NCBI RefSeq assembly: GCF_947498095.1
Contig: NZ_CANMJE010000009.1
Location: forward strand, 124,001-188,000
Reading direction: 5' to 3'
DNA length: 64,000 nucleotides
Source of the DNA: an uncultured Shimia sp.
GTDB taxonomy: Bacteria > Pseudomonadota > Alphaproteobacteria > Rhodobacterales > Rhodobacteraceae
In this document: in pieces, positions 34,058 through 42,940 of the stretch
How the letters are laid out: every line of letters begins with the position of its first letter
How positions within the stretch are numbered: the stretch's first letter is position 1
Notes under the pieces: generated by a model
Seen by the model: only the letters and a program-made list of their open reading frames with translations
Told to the model about the DNA's origin: nothing
The model's database searches: none
Position numbers and translations under genes: made by a program

Positions 34058-34498
34058 TTATTCTTCGAGGGCTGTCAGTTCGTTCAGCAACTCGATCAGC
34101 GTTTCGTGCCGCTCATCGCCCAGCTTCTCGCGCAGATCTGTCAGAATGCGGCGGCTGGTGTCCATGTTCGCGGCGATCACGTTGCGCCCGGCTTGCGTCG
34201 CGCGGATGATCTGACGGCGGCGATCCGAGTCATCACGCTCGCGGGTGACAAATCCCTTGTCTTCGAGTTTTTGCAAGATCCGGGTCAGGCTGGGCAGCAG
34301 CAAAACCGCACGCTCGGCAATGGAAGTGGGATCCATCGGACCTTCTTCGTCAAGCACGCGCAATACGCGCCATTGCTGCTCGGTCACACCCGCATCTGCC
34401 AGCATGCCGCGAATGGGTCCCATGACCCGTTCACGTGACCGCAACAACGCGATAGGAAGGGATCGGGTGGTGGACGGGTTTTTTGTCTTTGTCGCCAT
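34058..34498 (-). CDS. hpaR: MarR-family regulator, HpaR-like
   Basis: A 146-residue MarR protein close to HpaR, the homoprotocatechuate-operon repressor: RSLPIALLRSRERVMGPIRGMLADAGVTEQQWRVLRVLDEEGPMDPTSIAERAVLLLPSLTRILQKLEDKGFVTRERDDSDRR. No hpa ring-cleavage genes are near, so the target here is likely the divergent decarboxylase gene, whose promoter contains a TTATTAAC/GTTAATTA palindrome. It is convergent with the PaaX-like gene, 8 bp apart. Confidence 0.85.
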   Translation of the reverse strand: MATKTKNPSTTRSLPIALLRSRERVMGPIRGMLADAGVTEQQWRVLRVLDEEGPMDPTSIAERAVLLLPSLTRILQKLEDKGFVTRERDDSDRRRQIIRATQAGRNVIAANMDTSRRILTDLREKLGDERHETLIELLNELTALEE

Positions 34499-34562
34499 AA
34501 TTCATTCATGCACGCTACGCCCGAAAAGGGCAATATCATTGGGTTGTCAACATCGTCGCACT

Positions 34563-34580
34563 TTATTAACGTGTTAATTA
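34563..34580. promoter_or_regulatory. Candidate HpaR-type operator
   Basis: TTATTAAC and GTTAATTA face each other around GT, symmetric except at one pair. It lies 20 bp before the decarboxylase ATG and about 64 bp before the hpaR start, in the divergent promoter. MarR-type by symmetry and position only. Confidence 0.5.
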
Positions 34581-34599
34581 AAGTGTGGAGGAGAGTTTT

Positions 34600-36012
34600 A
34601 TGGACTGGAATGAGTTCGCAAAATGGGGTGCTCGGATTTCTGATTGGGCACGCGGCTATCACGGAACCCTGAGAGATCGATCAGTGCGCGCACAGGTTGC
34701 GCCTGGTGACATTCTCAGTCAACTGCCCATGACTGCACCTGAGACCGGCGGAGATATGGAGAGTGTGTTTGAAGACTTTGAACGCATCGTGATGCCGGGG
34801 ATCACCCACTGGCAACATCCCCGGTTCTTTGCCTATTTTCCGGCCAATGCAACGCCGCCTTCAATGCTGGCTGACTATCTGTCCACGGTCATCGCCCCAC
34901 AATGCATGTTATGGCAAACCTCGCCTGCGGCGACCGAAATGGAAACGCGCATGCTGCAATGGCTGCGCGGGTCGCTAGGTCTGGCAGATCATTTTGAGGG
35001 CGTTATTCAGGACAGCGCATCAACAGCGACCCTCGCAGCGGTGCTGACCATGCGAGAAAAGGCACTAGGCTGGCAGGGCAATGAACAGGGTCTGAGCGGC
35101 TTGGACACCTTGCGGATTTATTGCTCGAAAGAGGTGCACACATCCGTGGATCGGGCCATTTGGGTGTCTGGCATCGGACAGAACAACCTGCAGCGCATTC
35201 CGACGCATGGACCGCTCAGGGCGATGCAGCCAGAGGCATTGGAACAGGCCGTTCAACAAGACATTGCAAATGGGCTGAAACCAGCGGGCATTGTGGCCTG
35301 CGTTGGTGGCACGGGCACTGGTGGATGTGATGATGTGTCCGCGGTCTGCGATATCGCGCAAAAATATGGGCTTTATGTACATGTGGATGCCGCATGGGCC
35401 GGTGCGGCGATGATCTGCCCCGAGTTCCGACACCTTTGGGAAGGAGTCGACAAGGCGGATTCGGTGGTCTTCAACCCCCACAAGTGGCTGGGCATGCAGT
35501 TCGACTGTTCCGCACACTTTGTGAAAAACCCGGACGACCTTGTGCGGACGCTTGCTATCCGGCCCGAGTATCTGAAGACCCACGGTAAAGATGGGATCAT
35601 CAACTATTCAGAATGGTCGGTACCACTGGGGCGGCGCTTTCGCGCACTGAAGATCTGGTTCGTGCTGCGCATCTATGGTGTCGAAGGGCTGCAAAAAATG
35701 ATCCGTGACCACGTGGCATGGTCCGAAGAGTTGCATGACGTGATCGCCGCAGCCCCCGGATATGAGATTGTGACCGAACCGGTGCTATCGCTGTTCACCT
35801 TCCGATATGCGCCGGACGGGGTTGAGGATCTGGATGACCTCAATCAACGGCTGGTCGACGCAGTCAATGATGATGGGCGTATCTACATCACCCAGACCCG
35901 CGTCAACGATGCGCTTGTGGTCCGGTTTCAGGCCGGACAGGTCGACGCCACGCGCGAAGATGTCATGCTGGCGTTTGATGTTATCCAAGAGGTGGCTGGC
36001 ACCCTGACCTAG
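34600..36012 (+). CDS. PLP-dependent aromatic L-amino-acid decarboxylase family protein
   Basis: A 470-residue group II PLP decarboxylase. Landmarks are HWQHPRFFAYFPANATPPSMLADYL at the N-terminus, the HVDAAWAGAAMICPE motif with the PLP-contacting Asp and Ala, and FNPHKWLGMQFDCSAHFV with the PLP-binding Lys. Family members decarboxylate DOPA, tryptophan, tyrosine or phenylalanine; some plant relatives make phenylacetaldehyde instead. A strong ribosome-binding site (GGAGGAG) fixes the ATG at 34600 over a GTG 15 bp earlier. Beside HpaR and the phenylacetate cluster, it may feed aromatic amines or aldehydes into arylacetate breakdown. Exact substrate not readable. Confidence 0.9.
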   Translation: MDWNEFAKWGARISDWARGYHGTLRDRSVRAQVAPGDILSQLPMTAPETGGDMESVFEDFERIVMPGITHWQHPRFFAYFPANATPPSMLADYLSTVIAPQCMLWQTSPAATEMETRMLQWLRGSLGLADHFEGVIQDSASTATLAAVLTMREKALGWQGNEQGLSGLDTLRIYCSKEVHTSVDRAIWVSGIGQNNLQRIPTHGPLRAMQPEALEQAVQQDIANGLKPAGIVACVGGTGTGGCDDVSAVCDIAQKYGLYVHVDAAWAGAAMICPEFRHLWEGVDKADSVVFNPHKWLGMQFDCSAHFVKNPDDLVRTLAIRPEYLKTHGKDGIINYSEWSVPLGRRFRALKIWFVLRIYGVEGLQKMIRDHVAWSEELHDVIAAAPGYEIVTEPVLSLFTFRYAPDGVEDLDDLNQRLVDAVNDDGRIYITQTRVNDALVVRFQAGQVDATREDVMLAFDVIQEVAGTLT

Positions 36013-36086
36013 TCTTTAGGCCTGCGCCTCTCGGACAGGTACCGCAGTGCTGAAATGGCCAGAATGAAAAGCATCTCAGACCTCGC

Positions 36087-37253
36087 TCAGACAATTTGAG
36101 CCGCGGCATGGGCATAGCCCCCTGCCGCGCCATCAACAAAATGAACATGGGTGTCTTCAGACGGTGACGGGACAAAACAGGTCATCATGGCCTCGTCCTG
36201 CTCATGTAGCCCATATCGAATGACCCCATCGGCCTGGGCCTGTTCCAGTCGACTTCGGATTTTGTCACGGGTGACCGGATCGCAATCCAGTGTCATTTTC
36301 AGGCCGTCATCGAACTTGCGAAAATCCGCATTTCGAGCGGTCATCTGGCGGTAATGCAAAGGCTCAAACTTACCCAGCCGTCGCCCAATCGTGAAAATCG
36401 CCCAGATAAAAGCATTCTGCACGAAAAGCGCAGCTTGCTGGCGCCATAGCGAACGCCCAGCGCGCGAGACCCGCGCCTCGAGCCCAATTCCCTCGGGTGG
36501 GAAGCGAAATCCCGGCCCATTGATCGGAACCGGATGGCCGGACCGCTCGAGCCCATCAACAACCGAGATGATATCTGAGGCCACCGAAGCGACAGCCGTT
36601 TCTGACGCGTCCTGCCCGGCCTTCATAACCAGTGACAACACAATGCCGTTTCGCGCGGGCATATTGGACCACCGGCAGGACAACCCGGTCAAATCCGGAC
36701 GCTCCACCGACTCCGTTTCCCGAAGCCGCAGGTTTCCGGATTTCATTTCGCTTTCCGCCCAGGCCATGCCCCCGCCAGAAAACATGCCATAGTCGACGCC
36801 GCTGCTGGCGCGATGCCGGGCCACACGCACATTCTGACCAGCTGCGCGAATCTCGGCGACGGTGGTTGTGGCCGCACGCAGTTCAATGTCGAACTCTTCA
36901 CGTGCCCAACGCTGAACGGCCAACAATGCGCGTTCCGCGGCCGCACGCTGTTCTGGCCATACGGCAAATCCAGCACCGTCACCCCCGAACACATATGGAA
37001 AGGATCGATGCGCGGCAGCATTAACCTGGGCCGAGATCACCGCGGCACCTATCATGTTGACCGTCTTGTATCGACCTGCTGCAATCTCTTTGGTCGACCC
37101 GACAATATCAGCGGTGCCAACCACCCAATCGTCGGGCAAGGCTGTATACGCTGACACGTCGCTAAGCCGACGAAAGTCGTCGACTGGTTGGATCGTGTCG
37201 TAGAAATCAGATGTTTCAGAGATCATCGCCATATCATGCGCTTTGTTTGCCAT
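36087..37253 (-). CDS. DUF3095 (adenylate cyclase-related) protein
   Basis: A protein of about 388 residues that I recognise as the DUF3095 family. It shows GTADIVGSTKEIAAGRYKTVNMIGAAVISA and FPYVFGGDGAGFAV, which resemble the metal and loop motifs of class III cyclase folds, and ends in a domain with DNA-binding- or sensor-like charge. There is no clear signal peptide or membrane segment; the hydrophobic residues before 37253 would come only with the upstream start at 37292. No ribosome-binding site distinguishes 37292, 37253 or 37232. It is separate from its neighbours (75 bp after the decarboxylase end, convergent). Function unknown. Confidence 0.75.
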   Translation of the reverse strand: MANKAHDMAMISETSDFYDTIQPVDDFRRLSDVSAYTALPDDWVVGTADIVGSTKEIAAGRYKTVNMIGAAVISAQVNAAAHRSFPYVFGGDGAGFAVWPEQRAAAERALLAVQRWAREEFDIELRAATTTVAEIRAAGQNVRVARHRASSGVDYGMFSGGGMAWAESEMKSGNLRLRETESVERPDLTGLSCRWSNMPARNGIVLSLVMKAGQDASETAVASVASDIISVVDGLERSGHPVPINGPGFRFPPEGIGLEARVSRAGRSLWRQQAALFVQNAFIWAIFTIGRRLGKFEPLHYRQMTARNADFRKFDDGLKMTLDCDPVTRDKIRSRLEQAQADGVIRYGLHEQDEAMMTCFVPSPSEDTHVHFVDGAAGGYAHAAAQIV

Positions 37254-37382
37254 AGTCACTAGAACTACGGCGCCCGCACTAATCCGGATCAATTTCAGTT
37301 CCCGGCCCTATGCAGACAAGGCTGCGCTCTTGCCTTTCCGGGTCTGCTGGGGTCATGTCGCTCAGCCAATAGGAGACCGGAC

Positions 37383-38555
37383 ATGCGCCCAGACCTGATA
37401 CTTTTGTGCTTTGCCTATGTGCTGAGCCAGTTTTTTCGCGCATTTCTGGCCGTTCTCACTCAGGTTCTGAATACTGACCTCGGTGCCACGCCGGAAGATT
37501 TGGCCTTTGCCTCAGGTCTTTGGTTTTTGGTTTTTGCGGCAATGCAAATCCCTGTTGGCGCCGCATTGGATCGAATTGGCCCCAGGCTGACGTCATCGGT
37601 GCTGTTGCTGATCGGTGGCGGTGGTGGGGCCTTGCTGTTCGCCTTTGCGACGTCGCCTGCCCATATTAATATGGCAATGGCGTTGATTGGGATCGGCTGT
37701 TCACCTGTGCTGATGGCAAGTTACTACATCTTTGCCCGCAGCTATCCGGCAGCGCAGTTTGCAACCTTGGCCGCGTTGATGTTGGGCGTCGGGTCGGTTG
37801 GCAATCTCGTGGCTTCTTATCCGATGGCCTGGGCCGCTGAAACGATCGGCTGGCGGATGTCACTGGTGGCTCTGGCAGCCTTCAGTGCAGTGACTGCGAT
37901 TGGACTGGGGTTCATCGTCAAAGACCCGCCCAAGGTTGAACATGACGAAAAGGGGTCTGTGCTTGACCTGTTGAAAATGCCCGCACTGTGGCTGCTGTTT
38001 CCCCTGATGCTTGTCAATTATATGCCCTCGGGCGGTATCCGTGGCCTTTGGATTGGCCCCTATCTGAGCGATGTTTTTGCGCTCAGCACATCGCAAATTG
38101 GCACAGCGTCGCTAGTGATGGGCATGGCCATGATTGCTGGCACGCTGCTCTACGGTCCGGCTGATCGGATTTTCGGCACCCGAAAATGGGTCATCATTGT
38201 TGGCAATTTCGCCGTTGCTCTGTCGTGCTTTGCCCTGGCGTGGTGGATCGAGGCCGGTCCCGTTCCTGCAATCATCATGATGTCAGCCATCGGCGTGTTC
38301 GGGGCCTCGTTCCCGGTGATTATCGCACATGCACGCAGTTTCATTCCACCGCACCTGACCGGGCGCGGTGTCACTTTGATGAATCTGTTTGGCATCGGGG
38401 GCGTTGGCGTCATGCAGGCCGTTTCAGGAAAATTGCACGGATCGCTCGCTGAGACTTCCCCAATACTTGCCTATCAGACTTTGTTTGCTCTGTTTGGCCT
38501 GCTGACGCTGATGGGTGTTATGGTGTATCTGTTTAGCACTGACAGAACAGACTAA
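37383..38555 (+). CDS. Major facilitator superfamily transporter
   Basis: A 390-residue protein with about 12 hydrophobic helices. Features are QIPVGAALDRIGPRLTSSVLLL (the MFS motif A-like loop), and a second motif-A-like loop (LLYGPADRIFGTRKWVIIVGN) starting the second half. A charged loop KDPPKVEHDEKGSVLDLLK separates the halves. Ribosome-binding site AGGAGACC precedes the ATG. The substrate cannot be told. It is a single gene flanked by divergent DUF3095 and the asd gene. Confidence 0.9.
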   Translation: MRPDLILLCFAYVLSQFFRAFLAVLTQVLNTDLGATPEDLAFASGLWFLVFAAMQIPVGAALDRIGPRLTSSVLLLIGGGGGALLFAFATSPAHINMAMALIGIGCSPVLMASYYIFARSYPAAQFATLAALMLGVGSVGNLVASYPMAWAAETIGWRMSLVALAAFSAVTAIGLGFIVKDPPKVEHDEKGSVLDLLKMPALWLLFPLMLVNYMPSGGIRGLWIGPYLSDVFALSTSQIGTASLVMGMAMIAGTLLYGPADRIFGTRKWVIIVGNFAVALSCFALAWWIEAGPVPAIIMMSAIGVFGASFPVIIAHARSFIPPHLTGRGVTLMNLFGIGGVGVMQAVSGKLHGSLAETSPILAYQTLFALFGLLTLMGVMVYLFSTDRTD

Positions 38556-38757
38556 CGCCACCTTGGCCAACGCACACATCAAAGCGGCGTCGCCGAGGGC
38601 GCATTCATCGCGGTGCGAAATGTCCCACTTCACGAAAAACCCGGTTGCCCCTCTTTTGTCCTTGGGGAATCGGCGCTAATAGGGCGCGTCGAATGGCGTT
38701 TCGGCAGCAAGTTCATCAGAACCTGATCTGAAACGCATATAATTTTGGGGAGATAAC

Positions 38758-39780
38758 ATGGGTTATCGTGTCGTTGTCGCGGGTGCCACTGGCAATGTGG
38801 GTCGCGAAATGCTGAACATCCTGGCCGAGCGCCAGTTTCCGGTGGATGAAATCGCCGTTCTTGCCAGCCGTCGTAGCTTGGGCACCGAAGTCAGCTTTGG
38901 CGACGAAACCCACAAGACCCAGGACATCGAACAGTTCGATTTTGCCGGCTGGGACATGGCGCTGTTTGCCATCGGCTCTGACGCGACCAAAGTCTATGCG
39001 CCCATTGCGGCCAAAGCTGGCTGCGTGGTGATCGATAACTCGTCACTCTACCGGTATGATCCCGACGTGCCGCTGATTGTTCCTGAGTGCAACGCAGATG
39101 CGATCCACGGCTACGCCAAGAAAAACATCATCGCCAACCCCAACTGCTCGACCGCGCAGATGGTTGTCGCCCTGAAGCCCCTGCATGACCGCGCCAAGAT
39201 CAAACGTGTTGTCGTGTCGACCTATCAGTCGGTCTCGGGTTCGGGCAAAGAGGCAATGGAAGAACTGTGGGATCAAACCAAGGCGGTCTACAACCCTACG
39301 CAGGACGTTCCCCCCAAGGTCTACCCTAAGGAAATCGCGTTCAACGTCATTCCGCACATCGACGTTTTCATGGAAGACGGCTCGACCAAAGAAGAATGGA
39401 AGATGGTCGCTGAAACCAAAAAGATCATTGATACCTCGATCAAGGTCACCGCAACGTGCGTGCGTGTTCCAGTGTTCGTCGGCCACTCGGAAGCAGTGAA
39501 CATCGAGTTTGAAGAGTTCCTCGACGAAGACGAAGCACGCGACATCCTGCGCGAGTCGCCCGGCATCATGGTGATCGACAAGCGCGAAGACGGTGGCTAC
39601 GTCACGCCAAAAGAATGCGTTGGTGACTTTGCGACATTCATCAGCCGTATCCGTCAGGACTCGACCATCGACAACGGCCTGAACCTGTGGTGCGTTTCGG
39701 ACAACCTGCGTAAAGGTGCTGCCCTGAACGCCGTCCAGATCGCCGAGACACTGGGCCGGGAAGTTCTGAAAAAGGGCTGA
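38758..39780 (+). CDS. asd: Aspartate-semialdehyde dehydrogenase
   Basis: A 340-residue enzyme that reduces aspartyl phosphate to aspartate semialdehyde for lysine/diaminopimelate, threonine and methionine synthesis. It has the NADP-binding VVVAGATGNVGREMLNILAERQFP, the active-site Cys in ANPNCSTAQMVVALKPLHD, and the catalytic His in RVPVFVGHSEAVNIEFEE. Length is typical. The ATG follows GGGGAG. A 202-bp gap to the MFS gene carries its promoter, and a hairpin follows the stop. Confidence 0.97.
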   Translation: MGYRVVVAGATGNVGREMLNILAERQFPVDEIAVLASRRSLGTEVSFGDETHKTQDIEQFDFAGWDMALFAIGSDATKVYAPIAAKAGCVVIDNSSLYRYDPDVPLIVPECNADAIHGYAKKNIIANPNCSTAQMVVALKPLHDRAKIKRVVVSTYQSVSGSGKEAMEELWDQTKAVYNPTQDVPPKVYPKEIAFNVIPHIDVFMEDGSTKEEWKMVAETKKIIDTSIKVTATCVRVPVFVGHSEAVNIEFEEFLDEDEARDILRESPGIMVIDKREDGGYVTPKECVGDFATFISRIRQDSTIDNGLNLWCVSDNLRKGAALNAVQIAETLGREVLKKG

Positions 39781-39804
39781 ACCTGCGATCTATGTTATTG
39801 AATA

Positions 39805-39826
39805 GGGGCGTCCTTTGGGGCGCCCC
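39805..39826 (+). terminator. Hairpin after asd
   Basis: GGGGCG pairs with CGCCCC around a 10-base loop, 24 bp after the asd stop. No T run follows directly (GTCGTTC), so termination may be weak. Confidence 0.4.
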
Positions 39827-40089
39827 GTCGTTCATTTGCCCCATTTCCGCCACGACAAACACAGTGTTTCCGCAAAGTGGGGAAACTATCGCCCTATTCC
39901 CTTGCCAGAACAGGGGCCAAGGTTTACGCAAGCGTAACAGACTGATAATGTTGCCAAAATCCGAACGGACTGTTTCCGTTTTCGGGGTCATTTGCCTTGC
40001 AATCGCCCCAATTTGCAAAAATTTGGCCACAGTTCGTCCGCATACTCAATCTCATCAAGCAAGGGCAAAACGCTTAGGAGACTGAAACA

Positions 40090-40224
40090 ATGCGTAAGGA
40101 ATTTTACACACCCCGTATCGAGGCCGCAGGCCAACCCGGCACGACACTTTTGGACAAAGCACGTCAACGCCGACTGCGCGCTCTTCTGGTTTGTGAAGAG
40201 TCCGAAGAGAACCTCTTTATCTAA
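40090..40224 (+). CDS. Small protein of 44 residues, unknown function
   Basis: ATG at 40090 to TAA at 40224, preceded by a good ribosome-binding site (TTAGGAGAC, about 8 bp upstream) and followed by a strong terminator at 40267. The product is MRKEFYTPRIEAAGQPGTTL, then charged DKARQRRLRAL, ending LLVCEESEENLFI. Its acidic tail follows a basic helix. A small, single-gene transcript is likely. The 300 bp upstream contain the promoter and the asd hairpin. No family is recognised. Confidence 0.6.
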   Translation: MRKEFYTPRIEAAGQPGTTLLDKARQRRLRALLVCEESEENLFI

Positions 40225-40266
40225 AGACGGGTCTCACTGTAACGAATAGTTTGTTTCGCTATTAGG

Positions 40267-40306
40267 AAAGCGGTCCGGTCAAATGGGGGCAGGGCCGCTT
40301 TTCTTA
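40267..40306 (+). terminator. Terminator after the 44-codon gene
   Basis: AAAGCGGTCC pairs with GGGCCGCTTT (one mismatch) around a 15-base loop, followed by T-rich TTCTTATT. It could serve both the small gene and, in the other direction, the end of the carbonic anhydrase gene. Confidence 0.65.
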
Positions 40307-40313
40307 TTCTGGC

Positions 40314-40964
40314 TTAGACCGCTTCAAACGCGCCTATTTGCGAGTTGAAGCATTCCAGCCCGCCCGCACCAATGTCGTGCCACAATCCATGCAAGGTCAG
40401 ATCGCCAGCCTCGACACCGTCACGCACAAACGGGAATGTCATCAGATTCTCCAGTGACACCAGAACCGCTTCACGCTCCAAAGCACCAGCGCGTTGCTCG
40501 GTATCCTTGATTTCAGCGACTTTTTCATAACCAGGACGCAGCGTGTCCATCCAACGCCCAACAAAGCTTTCTTTGCTTTCCAGCGCCGGGGCATTGCCTT
40601 CGCACATGTCCATACAGCCACGCACACCGCCACATTGGGAATGGCCCATCACGACCACATGCGCCACTTTCAGCGCAGTTACCGCATATTCAATTGCTGC
40701 GGATGTCCCGTGCTTGTTGCCATCCGGTTCGTAGGGCGGCACAAGGTTGGCAATGTTGCGATGGATAAAGAACTCGCCCTGATCTGCCCCAAAGATCGAC
40801 GTGACATGCACCCGGCTATCGCAGCAGGATATGATCATCGCACGCGGATGCTGACCCTGGGTCATAAGGTGTTTGTACCAGCTTTGGTTCTTTTCGTAAG
40901 TCGTGGCTTTCCAGCCCTGGAACCTTTGGATCAGGTAATTCGGCAATGGCTTGGCGTGTTGCAT
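40314..40964 (-). CDS. Beta-class carbonic anhydrase
   Basis: A 216-residue zinc enzyme interconverting CO2 and bicarbonate. The zinc ligands are the Cys in IISCCDSRV, the His and Cys in VMGHSQCGGV, and the Asp/Arg pair in CCDSRV as the catalytic dyad. FFIHRNIANLVPPYE is typical of the family. The frame is open to 41156 but the ATG at 40964, with GAGAGAC before it, starts the homology. Divergent from the unknown gene at 41110. Confidence 0.94.
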   Translation of the reverse strand: MQHAKPLPNYLIQRFQGWKATTYEKNQSWYKHLMTQGQHPRAMIISCCDSRVHVTSIFGADQGEFFIHRNIANLVPPYEPDGNKHGTSAAIEYAVTALKVAHVVVMGHSQCGGVRGCMDMCEGNAPALESKESFVGRWMDTLRPGYEKVAEIKDTEQRAGALEREAVLVSLENLMTFPFVRDGVEAGDLTLHGLWHDIGAGGLECFNSQIGAFEAV

Positions 40965-41109
40965 TGTCTCTCTGGTCTCCCTCGTTTGTTCGGAGATAAT
41001 CTCAAATTGACAGGATTTCGAGTGCAAATTTGGTCGCGGCCTAACGATTTGGATACTTATTGCAGCCACATTCTGCCCCGGTGAGGGTGAAATTTCTAAG
41101 GGTGAGAGT

Positions 41110-41490
41110 GTGGAACAGGTATGCCTTTTGCGGCCGGATGAGCATGTGTGCCTCAATCCGGAACGGGTGGTTCAACTAAAACGGCAATTGGGGAATGACG
41201 CGGCTAGGGATGTGCTCAGCCGGGCGATGGAAGCGTTGGCTTTGCGCCTTGAGCAGGTTCAAAACTGCTACACATCCGAGCATCAGCTGGATATGCGCAA
41301 ATACACGCGCTCTTTGCTGGCCATTGCAGATCAGATTGGGTTGGACACATTGACGATGGCCGAGGATGACGTTGTGACCTGTATCGATTCAGGTGATCTG
41401 GTCGCGCTGTCTGCGACCTTTACCCGCCTGATGCGAAGCGGCAAAACCTCCTTAAGTGAAATCTGGGAGTTGCAAGGCACACGTCGCTGA
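41110..41490 (+). CDS. Hypothetical helical protein, 126 residues
   Basis: Begins at GTG 41110 and reads through 126 codons. The product is mainly helical, with leucine-rich stretches (VVQLKRQLGNDAARDVLSRAMEALALRLEQVQNCY, KYTRSLLAIADQIGLDTL), like a four-helix Hpt-type bundle, but no phospho-His motif can be asserted. It has no signal or membrane segment. It is 67 bp before the aminopeptidase gene on the same strand. Not recognised; the GTG start is uncertain. Confidence 0.6.
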   Translation: MEQVCLLRPDEHVCLNPERVVQLKRQLGNDAARDVLSRAMEALALRLEQVQNCYTSEHQLDMRKYTRSLLAIADQIGLDTLTMAEDDVVTCIDSGDLVALSATFTRLMRSGKTSLSEIWELQGTRR

Positions 41491-41557
41491 TGGCGCTTGC
41501 AGGATACGCCAAAGCGGATAGGCTGTGGGAAACAAACACTGCCTGAACAGGACCGAT

Positions 41558-42940
41558 ATGCCCCTGACCTTTGCCGCCGCCGACAGCCCAGCTATTCCGT
41601 TATTTCTGGTCGATGCCAAGAATTATGATGGCTGGCTCAAGGCACAAGAAGAAGCAACCAAAGTGAGGTTGGCGTCGATGGGTTTCAAACCCTCGATCGG
41701 ATCTGTTCAGGTTGTTCCTGACGGTAGCGGCCATCCAGCATTTGCCGTTGCGGGGTTTGGCGATCCCGCAGCTCGCGCGCGCGGGCGTTTCCCCCTCGGA
41801 GCGGCTGCCGCCAAGTTGCCCAAAGGCTGTTATGCCCTTGCCAATGATCTTCCGGCCGGAGACCTTGAGACCGAAGTCTTGGGATGGCTGATGTCCGGCT
41901 ATGCCTTTGACCGCTATAAGCAAAAATCCGGCTCCGAGGCCCAATTGATCTGCCCCAACGGCGTTGATGCCCAACGTGTCGAGGCCATCGCGCAAGCCGA
42001 AACACTGATCCGCGATCTCATCAATACACCTGCGGCAGATCTCGGCCCCGTCGCGTTAGAACAGGCCGCGGACACATTGGCGGCTGAGTTTGACGCGGCG
42101 ATAACCGTTACACGCGGCGATGACCTGCTAGAGCAGAACCTGCCAATGATCCATGCAGTGGGTCGCGCCTCTGATCAGGCACCGCGATTGATCGACATGC
42201 ACTGGGGTAAGAATGGTCCAAAGCTGACACTGGTTGGCAAAGGCGTCTGCTTTGATACCGGTGGCTTGAACCTCAAGCCCGGCGCGTCCATGGGGTTGAT
42301 GAAAAAGGATATGGGCGGCGCGGCAACAGTCTTGGGTTTGGCCCGTATGATCATGGCGCTGAACCTGCCGATACAACTGCGTGTCCTGATTCCGGCCGTG
42401 GAAAACGCGGTCTCGGGCAATGCGTTTCGACCCGGCGACATCCTGACCTCGCGCAAAGGTCTTACGGTTGAGATCAACAACACCGATGCAGAAGGACGGT
42501 TGGTGTTGGCCGACGCGTTGACTTTGGCGGATGAAGATACCCCCGATCTTTTGATCTCAATGGCGACCCTGACCGGGGCCGCCCGGGTCGCAGTCGGTCC
42601 GGACCTGTCACCATATTACACGGATGACGAAAGCATCGCGGCGGATTTGGCAAAGGCCGCCAGCGAGGTCTCTGACCCGGTTTGGCGCATGCCGTTTTGG
42701 GACCCCTATGAAAAGATGATCGAACCGGGCATTGCCGACCTCGACAACGCGCCCAAAGGCGGATTTGCCGGGTCGATCACAGCAGCCTTGTTCCTGCGCC
42801 GTTTCACGGATAACCCACGCTATACCCATTTTGACATATATGGCTGGAATCCCAACGCAGCCCCAGCACGCAGCAAGGGCGGCACCGGCATGGGCGCGCG
42901 CGCCCTGTTGCAGGCCCTGCCCAACATGCTGGGACTGTGA
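41558..42940 (+). CDS. Leucyl aminopeptidase family protein (M17)
   Basis: A 460-residue cytosolic exopeptidase with a two-metal active site. Signatures are LVGKGVCFDTGGLNLKPGASMGLMKKDMGGAA, containing the metal Asp and catalytic Lys region, and the family motif NTDAEGRLVLADAL, carrying metal Asp and Glu. The N-terminal domain is shorter and divergent from E. coli PepA. It is the first gene of a tight operon: its TGA overlaps the ATG of the NlpC/P60 gene. The ATG at 41558 is preferred to an upstream GTG in frame. Confidence 0.93.
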   Translation: MPLTFAAADSPAIPLFLVDAKNYDGWLKAQEEATKVRLASMGFKPSIGSVQVVPDGSGHPAFAVAGFGDPAARARGRFPLGAAAAKLPKGCYALANDLPAGDLETEVLGWLMSGYAFDRYKQKSGSEAQLICPNGVDAQRVEAIAQAETLIRDLINTPAADLGPVALEQAADTLAAEFDAAITVTRGDDLLEQNLPMIHAVGRASDQAPRLIDMHWGKNGPKLTLVGKGVCFDTGGLNLKPGASMGLMKKDMGGAATVLGLARMIMALNLPIQLRVLIPAVENAVSGNAFRPGDILTSRKGLTVEINNTDAEGRLVLADALTLADEDTPDLLISMATLTGAARVAVGPDLSPYYTDDESIAADLAKAASEVSDPVWRMPFWDPYEKMIEPGIADLDNAPKGGFAGSITAALFLRRFTDNPRYTHFDIYGWNPNAAPARSKGGTGMGARALLQALPNMLGL

